Assembly (NCBI GenBank): GCA_963849005.1
Contig: CAWKGC010000022.1
Location: 388,365 to 452,364, forward strand
DNA from: CAWKGC01 sp963849005
GTDB taxonomy: Bacteria; Pseudomonadota; Gammaproteobacteria; Burkholderiales; Usitatibacteraceae
Direction: 5' to 3'
DNA: 64,000 nucleotides
Positions 44,604 to 55,851 of the stretch are shown piece after piece. The translations under genes and the position numbers were made by a program. Each line of letters begins with the position of its first letter. Position 1 is the stretch's first letter. The notes under the pieces are model-generated. The model ran no database searches. It saw only the letters and a list, made by a program, of their open reading frames with translations, and had not been told where the DNA came from.

Positions 44604-45587
44604 TCAAGAATGCTTTTTTCGCGTATAGAACAGGCTTTGAATGCCGATAAAGATCAGCGTGAGCACACCTACAACAATACGGGTCCACCACGAACTCAGG
44701 GTCCCGTTGAATTGGAGGATAGAGATGATTGTTCCAGTAATCATGACGCCAAACAGGGTGCCGATCACATTGCCGACGCCACCCGTCAACAGCGTCCCCC
44801 CGATCACCACGGCCGCAATGGCGTCCAGTTCCATCGATGGCGCATACTGTCCATAGCCTGAGAGTAACGAAACGCTCCACACAATTCCTGCGAGAGAGGC
44901 ACAAAAGCCGCTGAAGGAATAGACAATGATTTTGGTGCGGCCGGCCGGCAAACCCATCAACATCGCGGATTGTTCATTGTTGCCGATCGCATAGATCGTG
45001 CGACCAAAACGAGTGAAGAAACTCAGATAAATGGCTACCAATAGCAGCAAGGGGCCGACAATGGCATAAATATACACGTATGAATTGGGCTAGAAAGGGA
45101 ATGCCGATAGGCGTTAGTCCCAGAGACATATAGAAATCGTTTTCAATGGGAACAGCATTCAGGTTAATAATGTAAGCCAGACCGCGTGCGAAATAGGCGC
45201 CCATCAAGGTCACGATAAAAGGTTGCACTTTGAGAAAGTGGATAATACAACCTAACGTAAACCCAAAAGCGGTTCCCATCAGCAGCATCAGAGGCATGAC
45301 AAGCGCAGGGCTCGCACCATTCTTGAGCAAAGCGGCTGAGGCCACAGTCGTCAGGGCAAGCACAGCGGCCACCGAAAGATCGATCCCCTTGGTCAGGATC
45401 ACCAGGGTCATGCCAATGGAAATAATCAGTAAACTGGCATTGTTGATGAAAAGGTTAAAAAACACCTGCGGTTTTTGCATCGCAGGATAAACCAGGCCAG
45501 CAACAAGGTAGGCAACGACAAATATCGCGATGACGATCAGGAGGGGGGCATTCGATTAAAAAGGAATCGTTTAGACCGTTGCGCCAT
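44604..45587 (-). CDS. Sugar ABC transporter permease, YjfF-like (frameshifted)
   Basis: An inner-membrane permease of the RbsC/YjfF family (BPD_transp_2). Its ATG 45587 overlaps the end of the preceding permease gene and has GGACC upstream. The protein reads APLLIVIAIFVVAYLVAGLV after a frame change near 45555, beside a run of C/G. It continues IISIGMTLVILTKGIDLSVA, the signature segment of these permeases. A second shift lies near 45090. The C-terminal half has AIGNNEQSAMLMGLPAGRTK, ELDAIAAVVIGGTLLTGGVG and IIVGVLTLIFIGIQ-like helices. Order in the operon (binding protein, ATPase, permease, permease) equals ytfQ-ytfR-ytfT-yjfF of enterobacteria. Confidence 0.85.
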
Positions 45588-46648
45588 CTTGAGGTCCTTT
45601 CCGCGCAAAAAGCCTATTCATAAGTCGACGAGTATAGTCAGAGTAGAGGAGAATCACGACCAGGACGAGCACCGCTTTGGCGGCCAGTAAGGCCGCTGCC
45701 GGGACCCCAAAGGTATACATACTGATGGTGAAGGCCCAAATGACCAGGGCGCCGATCAGCGCTGGCCAAGAGGGAAAACCGCCCGCCCGTCATCAATGTG
45801 CCCCCCAGCACAACGGCCAGGATCGCATCCAGCTCATAGCCGAGACCGATGTTGTTGGCATCTGTACTGTGGACGTAAGAACTGAGAATCAGGCCCGCAA
45901 CGCCGCCGCAGAAGCCTGAAAACGTATAGACCAACAGCTTGACATTCTTTTCGCTGATCCCACTGTAATAGGTCGACTTCGAGTTGATGCCGACTGATTC
46001 GACAAACAACCCCGTCGAGGTTCTACGCACTCCCACCCAGGCCAAAGTGAGGACAACGGCCACGATATAGATTGAAACTGGCAGTCCCAGGATGAACCCA
46101 TTCCCAAACCAGAAGTAGGGGGTGTAATAGATGGTCATGATTTGCCCATTGGTAATCAGTTGGGCAATGCCACGGCCGGCCACCATCAGGATGAGGGTGG
46201 CGATCATGGGTGGAATTCTGGCCCTTGAAACCAGGAGTCCATTCCAGAGACCACACACTGTGCCCGCCGTCAGAGAGACCAGAACGATGATCGGCAAAGG
46301 CGTATTCGTCGCATCCTTCGTCAGGATATCATTGGTGATCAAATGGGTGCCCAGGGCCGGATTGATCAGCACCGTGGCGAGTGCAGCCGAAATGGCGATC
46401 ACGGCGCCCACTGACAGATCAACCCCGCCGGTGGCAATCACCATGGTCATCCCGATGGCCGCCAACATCAACGGCGCGCCATCGTTGAGCACATCGATGA
46501 GATTGCCGTACAAATGGCCGTCTAGAATCCCGATCTTGAAGAAGCCCGGCGCAAAAATCGCGTCAAAAAGGAAGATCAACGCCAGTGCCACGACAGGCCA
46601 GAACAATTGGCTTTCACGAATGCGTTTGAGCAGCGGTGCTTCATTCAT
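45571..46648 (-). CDS. Sugar ABC transporter permease, YtfT-like (frameshifted near C-terminus)
   Basis: An inner-membrane permease of the RbsC/YtfT family with about nine hydrophobic segments. ATG 46648 overlaps the ATPase stop (ATGA). Landmarks are LMLAAIGMTMVIATGGVDLS, VSLTAGTVCGLWNGLLVSR, SVGINSKSTYYSGISEKNVK and ELDAILAVVLGGTLMTGG. A single shift near 45775 moves the last ~65 residues into another frame. That frame ends RRLMNRLFARKGPQDGATV at 45571 and overlaps the start of the next permease by 17 nt. The conserved GGVDLSVGA motif and the overall similarity point to a pentose/furanose-type importer. The exact sugar is not determinable. Confidence 0.88.
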
Positions 46649-48162
46649 AGGGTTCCTGCCATAGTTTGCATGATGGTCTGATCGCTCACATCGCCAGCGT
46701 ATTCGGCAGCTTTCTTGCGATCACGCAGCACAACAATGCGGTGACTGGTCCGCAAGACTTCTTCCAGTTCGGAGGAAATGAAGAGGATGGACTTGCCTTC
46801 CTCGGCTAGATCCAGCACCAGTTTCTGAATTTCCGCCTTTGCGCCGACGTCGATGCCGCGGGTGGGCTCATCCAGGATGAGGACGTGCGGGTTCGTGGCC
46901 AGCCAGCGCGCCAGGATGACTTTTTGCTGGTTCCCGCCGCTCAGATTCTTCACCAATTGCTCAGGGGATGGCGTGGCAATGCCCAAGAGCTGGATATATT
47001 TCTGGGCAATTTCATTCTGCTTCTGAGCATTCAGGAATTTGATCCAGCCATAGCGAGCCTGCAAAGCCAGGATAATGTTTTCACGGATGGTCAAATCCCC
47101 GACAATTCCTTCTGCCTTGCGGTCTTCAGGGCATAAGGCCACCCCGTGTTTGAGGGATTGCAGCGGCGAAAAGTGATCGATCTTCTGGCCATCGATCAGC
47201 AGTGAACCGGTGTCAGGATTATCGATGCCAAAGATCAGTTCTGCCAGTTCAGTACGGCCAGAACCTAACAGGCCGGCAAGCCCAACCACCTCACCGACGT
47301 TCAACTCCAAATCAATCGGTTCCAGCGACCCTTTGCGACCCAGACCTTTTACTTCGACCCAGCGTTTGCTCTCGATCTTTTGTTCTTCCTTGGCTTTGGC
47401 CTTTGACACCTCGTCCAGGTCGGTAAGCGTGCGCCCCAGCATTTTCGCGATCAATTCAATGCGCGGCAAAGAAGCCGTGGGATAGGTGCCAACCAGTTTC
47501 CCATTGCGCAGCACCGTGATCCGATCGGCAACCTGATAGACCTGGTCAAGGAAATGGGTAATGAAGACAATCCCGATGCCTTCACTCTTCAGTTTCGCCA
47601 TCACGTCGAAAAGCCGATTGGCCTCGGTGGTATCCAAGCTGGAGGTAGGTTCATCCAGGATCAGCACCTTGGCGGACAACACCTCGAGCGCGCGCGCAAT
47701 CGCTACCATCTGTTGGATGGCGACTGAATAATTGTCCAGTGCCTGGGTCACATCGATATCAACGCCCAGGCGTTCGAGGGCCAGGCTGGCCTGGGCATTC
47801 ATTTTGCGCCAGTGAATACTGCCGAAGCGGCGCGGCTCATGACCGAGCAGAATGTTCTCGGCAACGGAAAGATTGGTGCAGAGGTTGATTTCCTGATAGA
47901 CCGTGCTGATGCCAATCTCCTGAGACTGCTGCGGAGAGCGGACATGAATGATCTGACCGTCCAGTTCGATTGAACCGGCATCCGGATGCTCGACGCCGGT
48001 CAGCACTTTGATCAGGGTAGATTTTCCCGCCCCATTCTCGCCAACCAAGGCATGAATCTCCCCGCGTTTCAAGGCGAAGTCCACATTCTCCAACGCATTG
48101 ACACCTGGGAAGGTCTTGGAAATGCCGGTCATGGTTAGAACAAAGTCGTTTGTCTCTGCCAT
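46645..48162 (-). CDS. Sugar ABC transporter ATP-binding protein with two ABC domains, YtfR-like
   Basis: An intact 505-residue ATPase of the RbsA/YtfR type, energising the two permeases. The first domain has Walker A GENGAGKS (residues 41-48), a degenerate signature (YSVAIQQMVAIARAL) and Walker B VLILDEPTSSLD. The second domain has a degenerate Walker A (LLGSGRTELAELIFG), a canonical LSGGNQQKV (about 405-413) and VLILDEPTRGIDVGAK. This asymmetric pattern is normal for the subfamily. Start ATG 48162. The gene is 156 bp downstream of the binding-protein gene, with an intercistronic hairpin between them, and overlaps the next permease by 4 nt. Confidence 0.93.
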   Translation of the reverse strand: MAETNDFVLTMTGISKTFPGVNALENVDFALKRGEIHALVGENGAGKSTLIKVLTGVEHPDAGSIELDGQIIHVRSPQQSQEIGISTVYQEINLCTNLSVAENILLGHEPRRFGSIHWRKMNAQASLALERLGVDIDVTQALDNYSVAIQQMVAIARALEVLSAKVLILDEPTSSLDTTEANRLFDVMAKLKSEGIGIVFITHFLDQVYQVADRITVLRNGKLVGTYPTASLPRIELIAKMLGRTLTDLDEVSKAKAKEEQKIESKRWVEVKGLGRKGSLEPIDLELNVGEVVGLAGLLGSGRTELAELIFGIDNPDTGSLLIDGQKIDHFSPLQSLKHGVALCPEDRKAEGIVGDLTIRENIILALQARYGWIKFLNAQKQNEIAQKYIQLLGIATPSPEQLVKNLSGGNQQKVILARWLATNPHVLILDEPTRGIDVGAKAEIQKLVLDLAEEGKSILFISSELEEVLRTSHRIVVLRDRKKAAEYAGDVSDQTIMQTMAGTL

Positions 48163-48201
48163 AGGGGTCTGCCCCTTTGCTGGGGTTTTCTATTTACCTT
48201 G

Positions 48202-48238
48202 CAATGAGGGGCGGCATTTGCAACGCCGCCCCGCATTG
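48202..48238 (-). promoter_or_regulatory. Intercistronic hairpin after the sugar-binding protein gene
   Basis: A 14-bp stem (48202-48215 with 48225-48238, one mismatch) with a 9-nt loop and no T-run follows the binding-protein gene. Such structures commonly protect binding-protein mRNA and lower expression of distal transport genes. That role here is inference. Confidence 0.6.
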
Positions 48239-48318
48239 AGAGATTCATCGAGTCGAAATGCGCACGAGTATCTTCCGGGAACTGCATCCCGACTTGAGAT
48301 CCGAATGGCAGGAGCGGT

Positions 48319-49329
48319 CTAGTACTGACGGGTCGGCAGCAATTCGGCGGCGTTTTCAGGGAAGAAGACGCTTTCATTGGTGAGCTGTTCCCTCACCACT
48401 TCTTCGCCGTTCGCCAGCTTCAAAGCCATGTCCATCACCTGCGGGCCGAGCAGCGGATTGCATTCGACAACTGCTTGAATCCAGCCATCCACCATAGCCT
48501 GGAAGCCGCCACGCGTCCCATCCACGGAAATAATCTTCAGATCGCCGGGTTTCAAACCAGCGGCCTTGATGGCTTCGATAGCGCCGATGGCCATGTCATC
48601 ATTGTGGATGAATGCGCCCTGGATCTGGCCTTCGTATTTCTTCAAGAAGGCTTCCATCACGGGTTTGCCTTCGGCACGGGTGAAGTTTCCGGTCTGGGAG
48701 TCGATAATCTTGATATTGGGGTTGAGTTTCTCGCGGAAACCTTGCGCACGGCCATTTGCAGCACCAGAGCCTGTGGTGCCACTCAGCTCAATGATGTTGC
48801 CACCATCGGGCAGCAGCTTATTCATTTCTTCGGCGGCCCGTTGCCCTTCGATCACCATATCCGAGCCAAGGTGCGCAGCATAGAGGGATGGGTCGGCCGT
48901 CACGGAGCGATCCACGATGATGACCGGGATATTGGCATTCTTGGCTTCGGTCAGGACAGCATCCCAGCCGGTTTCCACCACTGGGGGCAGCGCAATCACG
49001 TCCACAGCCTGCTGGATGCAAGCGCGGATGGCAGAGATCTGGTTTTCCTGCTTCTGCTGGGCATCAGAGAATACCAACTGCTTGATGCCCAACTTTGCCG
49101 CGGTTTCCTTCATCGAAGCCGTATTGGCAGTGCGCCAGTCACTTTCGGCGCCGAGCTGCGGGAAGCACACAGTCAGGTCAGCAAAGGTCTTCGCGCCGGC
49201 GGCAGCGGGCTCAGCAGCCGCGGCGCCTGCGTCGGCCGGTTGCGCAGGCGCCACGGCCGGCGCACAGCCTGCCAGCACAGCGAGGACTAGTACCACTGCA
49301 ACGAAAAACATAACGGTCGAGGTCTTCAT
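48319..49329 (-). CDS. Sugar-binding lipoprotein of ABC transporter, YtfQ-like
   Basis: An intact 336-residue periplasmic-binding-protein lipoprotein (Peripla_BP_4). The signal peptide has lipobox LAGC with Cys22, then an Ala/Pro-rich linker. The mature part resembles YtfQ, the galactofuranose-binding protein: LVFSDAQQKQENQISAIRAC, PPVVETGWDAVLTEAKNANI, PVIIVDRS, FIHNDDMAIGAIEAIKAAGL. The substrate is thus probably a furanose-type hexose, though a relative could differ. ATG 49329 is preceded by AAGGAGAG. It is first in the operon with the ATPase, two permeases, the luciferase-like fusion and the NUDIX gene. A candidate promoter and palindrome lie upstream. Confidence 0.92.
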   Translation of the reverse strand: MKTSTVMFFVAVVLVLAVLAGCAPAVAPAQPADAGAAAAEPAAAGAKTFADLTVCFPQLGAESDWRTANTASMKETAAKLGIKQLVFSDAQQKQENQISAIRACIQQAVDVIALPPVVETGWDAVLTEAKNANIPVIIVDRSVTADPSLYAAHLGSDMVIEGQRAAEEMNKLLPDGGNIIELSGTTGSGAANGRAQGFREKLNPNIKIIDSQTGNFTRAEGKPVMEAFLKKYEGQIQGAFIHNDDMAIGAIEAIKAAGLKPGDLKIISVDGTRGGFQAMVDGWIQAVVECNPLLGPQVMDMALKLANGEEVVREQLTNESVFFPENAAELLPTRQY

Positions 49330-49379
49330 TGTACACTCTCCTTGTGTTAGTTTGACTTGCTTTGGTTATTATGCGAGGC

Positions 49380-49448
49380 GCATTTCTCCCGGAAAGAGAT
49401 GCTATTGCCTTGCATGACAGTATATACCATAATCATAAGAAGAGTCCA
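49380..49448 (-). promoter_or_regulatory. Candidate promoter and palindromic operator of the sugar ABC operon
   Basis: On the minus strand, TGGACT (49448-49443) and TATACT (49424-49419) are separated by 18 nt. Downstream, an imperfect 23-bp palindrome at 49380-49402 (GCATtTCTc...gATGC; 8 of 11 pairs match) lies where a repressor would block early transcription. No regulator gene is adjacent. Confidence 0.35.
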
Positions 49449-49697
49449 GTGGCGGCAATTCTCAACTTGAGATCGGAAGTACGCTTACGGACCGTACATG
49501 TGGGCGAAAATTCACCAATGGTGCTTGTGTTACGTGTTGCGTGTTCCGTCTCGCCAAGCAACACGAAACACGCAATTTGCAGACGCCAATCCGCGCAACT
49601 GAGACAGTTCAAGTGCTTCGTGTTCCTTGGCGTCTTCGTGGCTTTGCGGTCCAGACTTTTCAAACAGTCTCGAAACGCAAGGTATAATGACCGACCT
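49449..49697. repeat. Intergenic region with GTGTTACGTGTTGCGTG inverted repeat and CTTCGTGG repeat
   Basis: This lies between the ABC operon (minus) and mobA (plus). It contains an imperfect inverted repeat at about 49531-49575 (CGTGTTGCGTGTT against AACACGAAACACG). It also has one unit of the CTTCGTGTTCCTTGGCGTCT-type repeat near 49617-49645, related to the element at 50360. No gene is supported. Confidence 0.5.
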
Positions 49698-50346
49698 ATG
49701 GCTGAACCTTTCCTCACCCTCATCATCAATGCCGGCGGCCAAAGCCGGCGCATGGGCCAGGACAAGGCGCTGCTCCCCGTCCCGCCGGCGGGGACGCCGC
49801 TCATCGCCCACGTGGCGCGCCGGCTGGCGCCATTGGCAGCCGCGCCGACTTGTGGTCGTGACCAACGATCCCGGGCTGCCCGCGCAGGCGCAACTGCCGC
49901 CGGCGACTCGCTTCCTGCCTGACGCCTATCCCGACACCGGCACGCTGGGCGGGATCGCGACGGGGCTGGGCGCGGTCCCGGGCTGGGCCATCGTCGTGGC
50001 CTGCGACCTGCCGCTGGTGAGTGCGGCGCTCTTTCGTACGCTCTGGGCAATCGCGCAGGAGACCGCGGCGGGGCAGGAGCGCTGGGATGCGGTCATGCCG
50101 GTGGTGGACGGCTACGAAGAGCCGCTCCACGCGCTCTACCACCGGCGCTGCCTGCCCGCCATCGAGGCGCGGCTGGCCCAGGGACAGCGCCGGGTGATCA
50201 GCTTCCTGGGCGACGTGCGCACCCGGTACGTGCAGGAGCCGGAATTGCGTGCGGTCGATCCTGAGCTGCATTCGTTTTTCAATGCCAATACGCGGGAGGA
50301 GTGGGCGCTGGCGTTGGCGCTCCTCGCGCAGGAGCAAGCAGCGTGA
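49698..50346 (+). CDS. mobA: Molybdenum cofactor guanylyltransferase-like protein (frameshifted)
   Basis: A MobA-like nucleotidyltransferase that would attach GMP to molybdopterin, or act as a related MobA/IspD-fold enzyme. ATG 49698 begins AEPFLTLIINAGGQSRRMGQ followed by DKALLPV, the conserved nucleotide-binding loop. One frameshift near 49840 leads to RLVVVTNDP, PDTGTLGGIATGLGAVPGWA and VVACDLPLVSAALFRTLW, then DAVMPVVDGYEEPLHALYH, all MobA hallmarks. Molybdenum use is supported by the YqeB-type accessory gene at 62409-63272. It is followed by a long hairpin and then the fabL-like gene. Confidence 0.85.
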
Positions 50347-50359
50347 GCGAATTGCCTAC

Positions 50360-50464
50360 AAAAGCAAACACAAAGACGCGAAGACACAAAGGTACACGAA
50401 GAAAGGCAAAATCTTTCGCTTCTCTTCGTGTACCTTTGTGTCTTTGCGTCTTCGTGTGGCTTTT
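50360..50464. repeat. Long imperfect hairpin of the CACAAAGACGCGAAG family
   Basis: Two ~51-bp arms (50360-50411 and 50414-50464) are near-perfect inverse complements made of iterated ACACAAAG/GACGCGAAG units. The spacer is only a few bases. It lies between mobA and the fabL-like gene and ends with TTTT, so it may also terminate transcription. Related single-arm copies are at about 49617-49645, 55472-55533 and 61230-61250. Confidence 0.85.
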
Positions 50465-50502
50465 AGACAGACCGAACATGGACACCAACTGAGGAACAAC
50501 CC

Positions 50503-51264
50503 ATGTCAACCCTAGAAAACAAGACCGCCATCATCACCGGCAGCGGGCGCGGCATCGGGCGCGGGATCGCGCTGGCGCTGGCCCAGCAGGGCTGCAATAT
50601 CGTCGTGAACTACTTCCGCCGCCGCGAGGACGCAGAGGAGACCGCCGCTGCGGTAGAGGCGCTGGGGGCGAAGGCGGCCGTGATCAAGGCCAACGTGGGC
50701 AAAGAGGAGGAAATCCGCCACCTGGTGGAGGAAGGCGCGCGCCAGTTGGGCGGCGTCGACATCTTCGTGGGCAACGCAGCCTCGGGCGTGTTGAAGCCCA
50801 TCACCGAGATCGACGCCAAGGCCTGGGAGTGGACGGTGAACATCAACGCGCGCAGCATCCTCTTCGGCGCGCAGGCGGCGGTCCCCTACATGCGCCAGCG
50901 GGGCTGGGGACGAATCCTCACCGTCACCAGCATCGGCAGCCGGCGCGTCTTTCCTGAATACGGCGTGGTGGGCGTAAGCAAGGCGGCCATCGAGGCGGTG
51001 ACCCGCTACCTGGCGGTGGAACTGGCCCGGGAGAATATCATCGCCAACTGCATCAGCCCCGGGGTGGTGCTCACCGGCGCGCTGGACTTCTTCCCGCGGC
51101 GGGAGGAAATGGTCGAACACGCGGAAAAATACACGCCCGCTGGGCGCCTGGTGACGCCGGAGGATGTGGGGGCTGTGGCGGTCTGGTTGTGCAGTGAAGA
51201 GGCAAGGATGATTGTCGGGCAGACGATCGAGGTGGATGGGGGGTACGGTTTGTTGGTGTCGTGA
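50503..51264 (+). CDS. fabL: SDR-family enoyl-ACP reductase, FabL-like
   Basis: An intact 253-residue short-chain dehydrogenase. It has the NADP-binding TGSGRGIG (residues 12-19) and the catalytic pair Y153 and K160 in YGVVGVSK, the wider Y-x6-K spacing of enoyl-ACP reductases. Close resemblance to Bacillus FabL is seen in NAASGVL, EWTVNINARSILFGAQAA, TRYLAVELARENIIANCISP, TPAGRLV and the terminal GQTIEVDGGYGLLV. It would reduce enoyl-ACP in fatty acid elongation. A 3-oxoacyl-ACP-reductase-like activity on another substrate is the alternative. The ribosome site GAGGAAC precedes ATG 50503. Confidence 0.82.
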   Translation: MSTLENKTAIITGSGRGIGRGIALALAQQGCNIVVNYFRRREDAEETAAAVEALGAKAAVIKANVGKEEEIRHLVEEGARQLGGVDIFVGNAASGVLKPITEIDAKAWEWTVNINARSILFGAQAAVPYMRQRGWGRILTVTSIGSRRVFPEYGVVGVSKAAIEAVTRYLAVELARENIIANCISPGVVLTGALDFFPRREEMVEHAEKYTPAGRLVTPEDVGAVAVWLCSEEARMIVGQTIEVDGGYGLLVS

Positions 51265-51285
51265 GATTGCACCGTTGCGGGTATG

Positions 51286-52008
51286 CTATATGCCCACAGC
51301 CGCAATTCTGCGCCCAGCAAGCGCATAGTATTCTTCAGAGAGCTCGTAGCCAGTGTAATGCCGCCCCAACATTCGGGCGGCGACACAGGTCGTGCCTGAA
51401 CCAAGAAACGGATCCAGCACCACGTCATCGACATACGAGTAGAGCCGAATCACACGGCTGGCCAACTCCACAGGGAACGGAGCTGGATGGCCCACCCGCT
51501 TTGCCGACTCTGGGGGCACATCCCAGATTGACAGGGTAGAGGACATGAATTCCGTCGCTTCGATGTCAGAAGCACCCTTGTCGGGCCGGGAAAACGATTG
51601 CTTGGCAAACACCAGCAGATATTCGTGAATATCGCGGAGACGGGGGGATTTTGCGCTGCGCCAACTGCCCCAGGCGCAATTGCCGCTCGCTCCCTTTGCC
51701 TTTTGCCAGATGATTTCCCCCATAGGCAGAAACTGCTCTTCCATGTGCAGCTTGTAGAAATACGAGTGCAACGGAATATAGGGTTTCCTGCCAAGATTGG
51801 CGATGTTCACCACGTACCGACCCCCAGGCAGCAAGACCCGATACACCTCCCTGGCTACCCGTTGAATCAGGCCGAGGTATTCCTCCAACCCCATGTTGTC
51901 GTCGTAATCTTTGCCCACATTATAGGGCGGTGAGGTGAAGGCGAGTGCGACACTGTTGTTCGGGAGTTGGAACATGTCCGCGGACGAACACTGGTAGATT
52001 TGATCCAT
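51286..52008 (-). CDS. Site-specific DNA methyltransferase (N4-cytosine/N6-adenine type), orphan
   Basis: An intact 240-residue DNA methyltransferase of the type with the catalytic motif before the SAM-binding motif. Landmarks are LAFTSPPYNVGKDYDD (motif IV, TSPPY), a middle target-recognition region (IIWQKAKGASGNCAWGSWRS, RDIHEYLLVFAK), and VVLDPFLGSGTTCVAARMLG (motif I). The SPPY form favours N4-cytosine methylation, but N6-adenine cannot be excluded. No restriction endonuclease gene is adjacent: fabL lies on one side and secA on the other. A solitary modification or regulatory role is likely. Start ATG 52008. Confidence 0.9.
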   Translation of the reverse strand: MDQIYQCSSADMFQLPNNSVALAFTSPPYNVGKDYDDNMGLEEYLGLIQRVAREVYRVLLPGGRYVVNIANLGRKPYIPLHSYFYKLHMEEQFLPMGEIIWQKAKGASGNCAWGSWRSAKSPRLRDIHEYLLVFAKQSFSRPDKGASDIEATEFMSSTLSIWDVPPESAKRVGHPAPFPVELASRVIRLYSYVDDVVLDPFLGSGTTCVAARMLGRHYTGYELSEEYYALAGRRIAAVGI

Positions 52009-52300
52009 CCATGCTTTGTCGGCAATGTCCAGAGTTGGAGTGGTAGCGGGGTCAGTGCCGTTAGGGGAGCGGGCAGCGCGTCATTATAAGATTCCGGCTA
52101 TAGAACGGCGATGAATCGTGGCTTTCCCATTCGGGGTGCCAAAAGATTTCGTCTTACTCATCTACACTCCAGACGGGTAGCCGAATCCGAGGGGGCAAAT
52201 GTGCGTATACTAACAGACAATAGACATTTGTGCACCTTTTGCACAAAACGCAGGGGGTGTGCGGTCTCTCCCTCACGCCCCGTCTACAGCTCCTGAGTCC

Positions 52301-55286
<2,986 letters not shown>

Positions 55287-55471
55287 AGTTCTTTTTTCCT
55301 TACTCTGGAGACTGGAGAGCGCTCCTCGTCGTGCGGGCACGCAGCGTGCGCCAAACTCAACAATTTGCCGACGGCTGACAGTCACCGCATCCTATCGCGT
55401 GCCCCTACCGCTCTCGCGAATCGAATCGGTATTGTATCACGGACACCCGCCAGACAACGTAAGCAAGTGCA

Positions 55472-55533
55472 TCCTTTGTTTCCTTTGTTCCCTTTGTGTT
55501 CCTTCGTGCCTTTGTGTCTTCGTGGTGGCCTTT
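55472..55533. repeat. CTTTGTGTCTTCGTGG-type repeat
   Basis: Iterated CCTTTGTTCC, CTTTGTGTTCCTTCG and CCTTTGTGTCTTCGTGG units in the secA leader region. The same family as the right arm of the hairpin at 50414-50464. Confidence 0.75.
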
Positions 55534-55554
55534 CGGACTGCGTATCGAGGCAAG

Positions 55555-55582
55555 AAAAAGCCTGCTCCACAAAGAAGCAGGC
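55555..55582 (-). terminator. Minus-strand intrinsic terminator upstream of secA
   Basis: On the minus strand GCCTGCT (55582-55576) pairs with AGCAGGC (55566-55560) and is followed directly by TTTTT (55559-55555). It lies about 270 bp before the secA start, so it terminates or attenuates whatever enters from the promoter at 55698. Confidence 0.6.
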
Positions 55583-55601
55583 CGCGTGGCGAATTCAGGG
55601 C

Positions 55602-55663
55602 AAAAAAATGAGATTAGCTTGTCCCCCGAAGGCGGGTTTGGGGCCCGCCACAAGCTAATCTCA
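55602..55663 (-). ncRNA. Putative small structured RNA with own promoter and terminator
   Basis: Directly downstream of a strong promoter, the minus strand forms a closed structure. A 13-bp outer stem (55662-55650 with 55622-55610) encloses a 6-bp inner stem GGCGGG/CCCGCC and a CTTCGGGGG stretch, and is followed by A and seven Ts (55608-55602). The predicted transcript is about 60 nt and ends in the T-run. It may be a small RNA, or a leader that attenuates secA. I do not recognise a known RNA family. Confidence 0.45.
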
Positions 55664-55669
55664 AGCAAA

Positions 55670-55698
55670 AAGATACCATAGCCTCTTATCGGTGTCAA
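55670..55698 (-). promoter_or_regulatory. Near-consensus sigma-70 promoter
   Basis: On the minus strand TTGACA (55698-55693), a 17-nt spacer and TATCTT (55675-55670). The expected start, about 55663, coincides with the first base pair of the hairpin that follows. Confidence 0.65.
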
Positions 55699-55851
55699 GC
55701 CCCAAAAAAAGTGGTTTTCGCAACTTTGTTGATAACTTGACACCGTCTTCGGCAGGGGTCGTTGCATTCACCTTATGGTACAATGGCAAAAAATCCTTGC
55801 CGCGCAGGGACACGCTGCAGCGTGTTCCTGCAAACAGAACGAAGGAAACTT

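Larger units (their letters stand above)
55287..55851. other. Intergenic region between secA and thrC with repeat and structured elements
   Basis: This 565-bp stretch between divergent genes holds a repeat of the CTTTGTGTCTTCGTGG family at 55472-55533, a minus-strand hairpin terminator at 55555-55582, and a promoter-hairpin-terminator unit at 55602-55698. A TTGACA at 55737-55742 on the plus strand may belong to a thrC promoter, but I cannot pair it with a convincing -10. No coding gene is supported. Confidence 0.6.

Noticed and set aside
50301..50492. Small ORF reading KTRRHKGTRRKAKS-like sequence
   Set aside because: It is a translation of the CACAAAG repeat hairpin, not a gene.
52009..52300. 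Intergenic stretch before the methyltransferase, considered as tRNA or regulatory RNA
   Set aside because: No cloverleaf, T-loop motif or stable structure could be found by eye.
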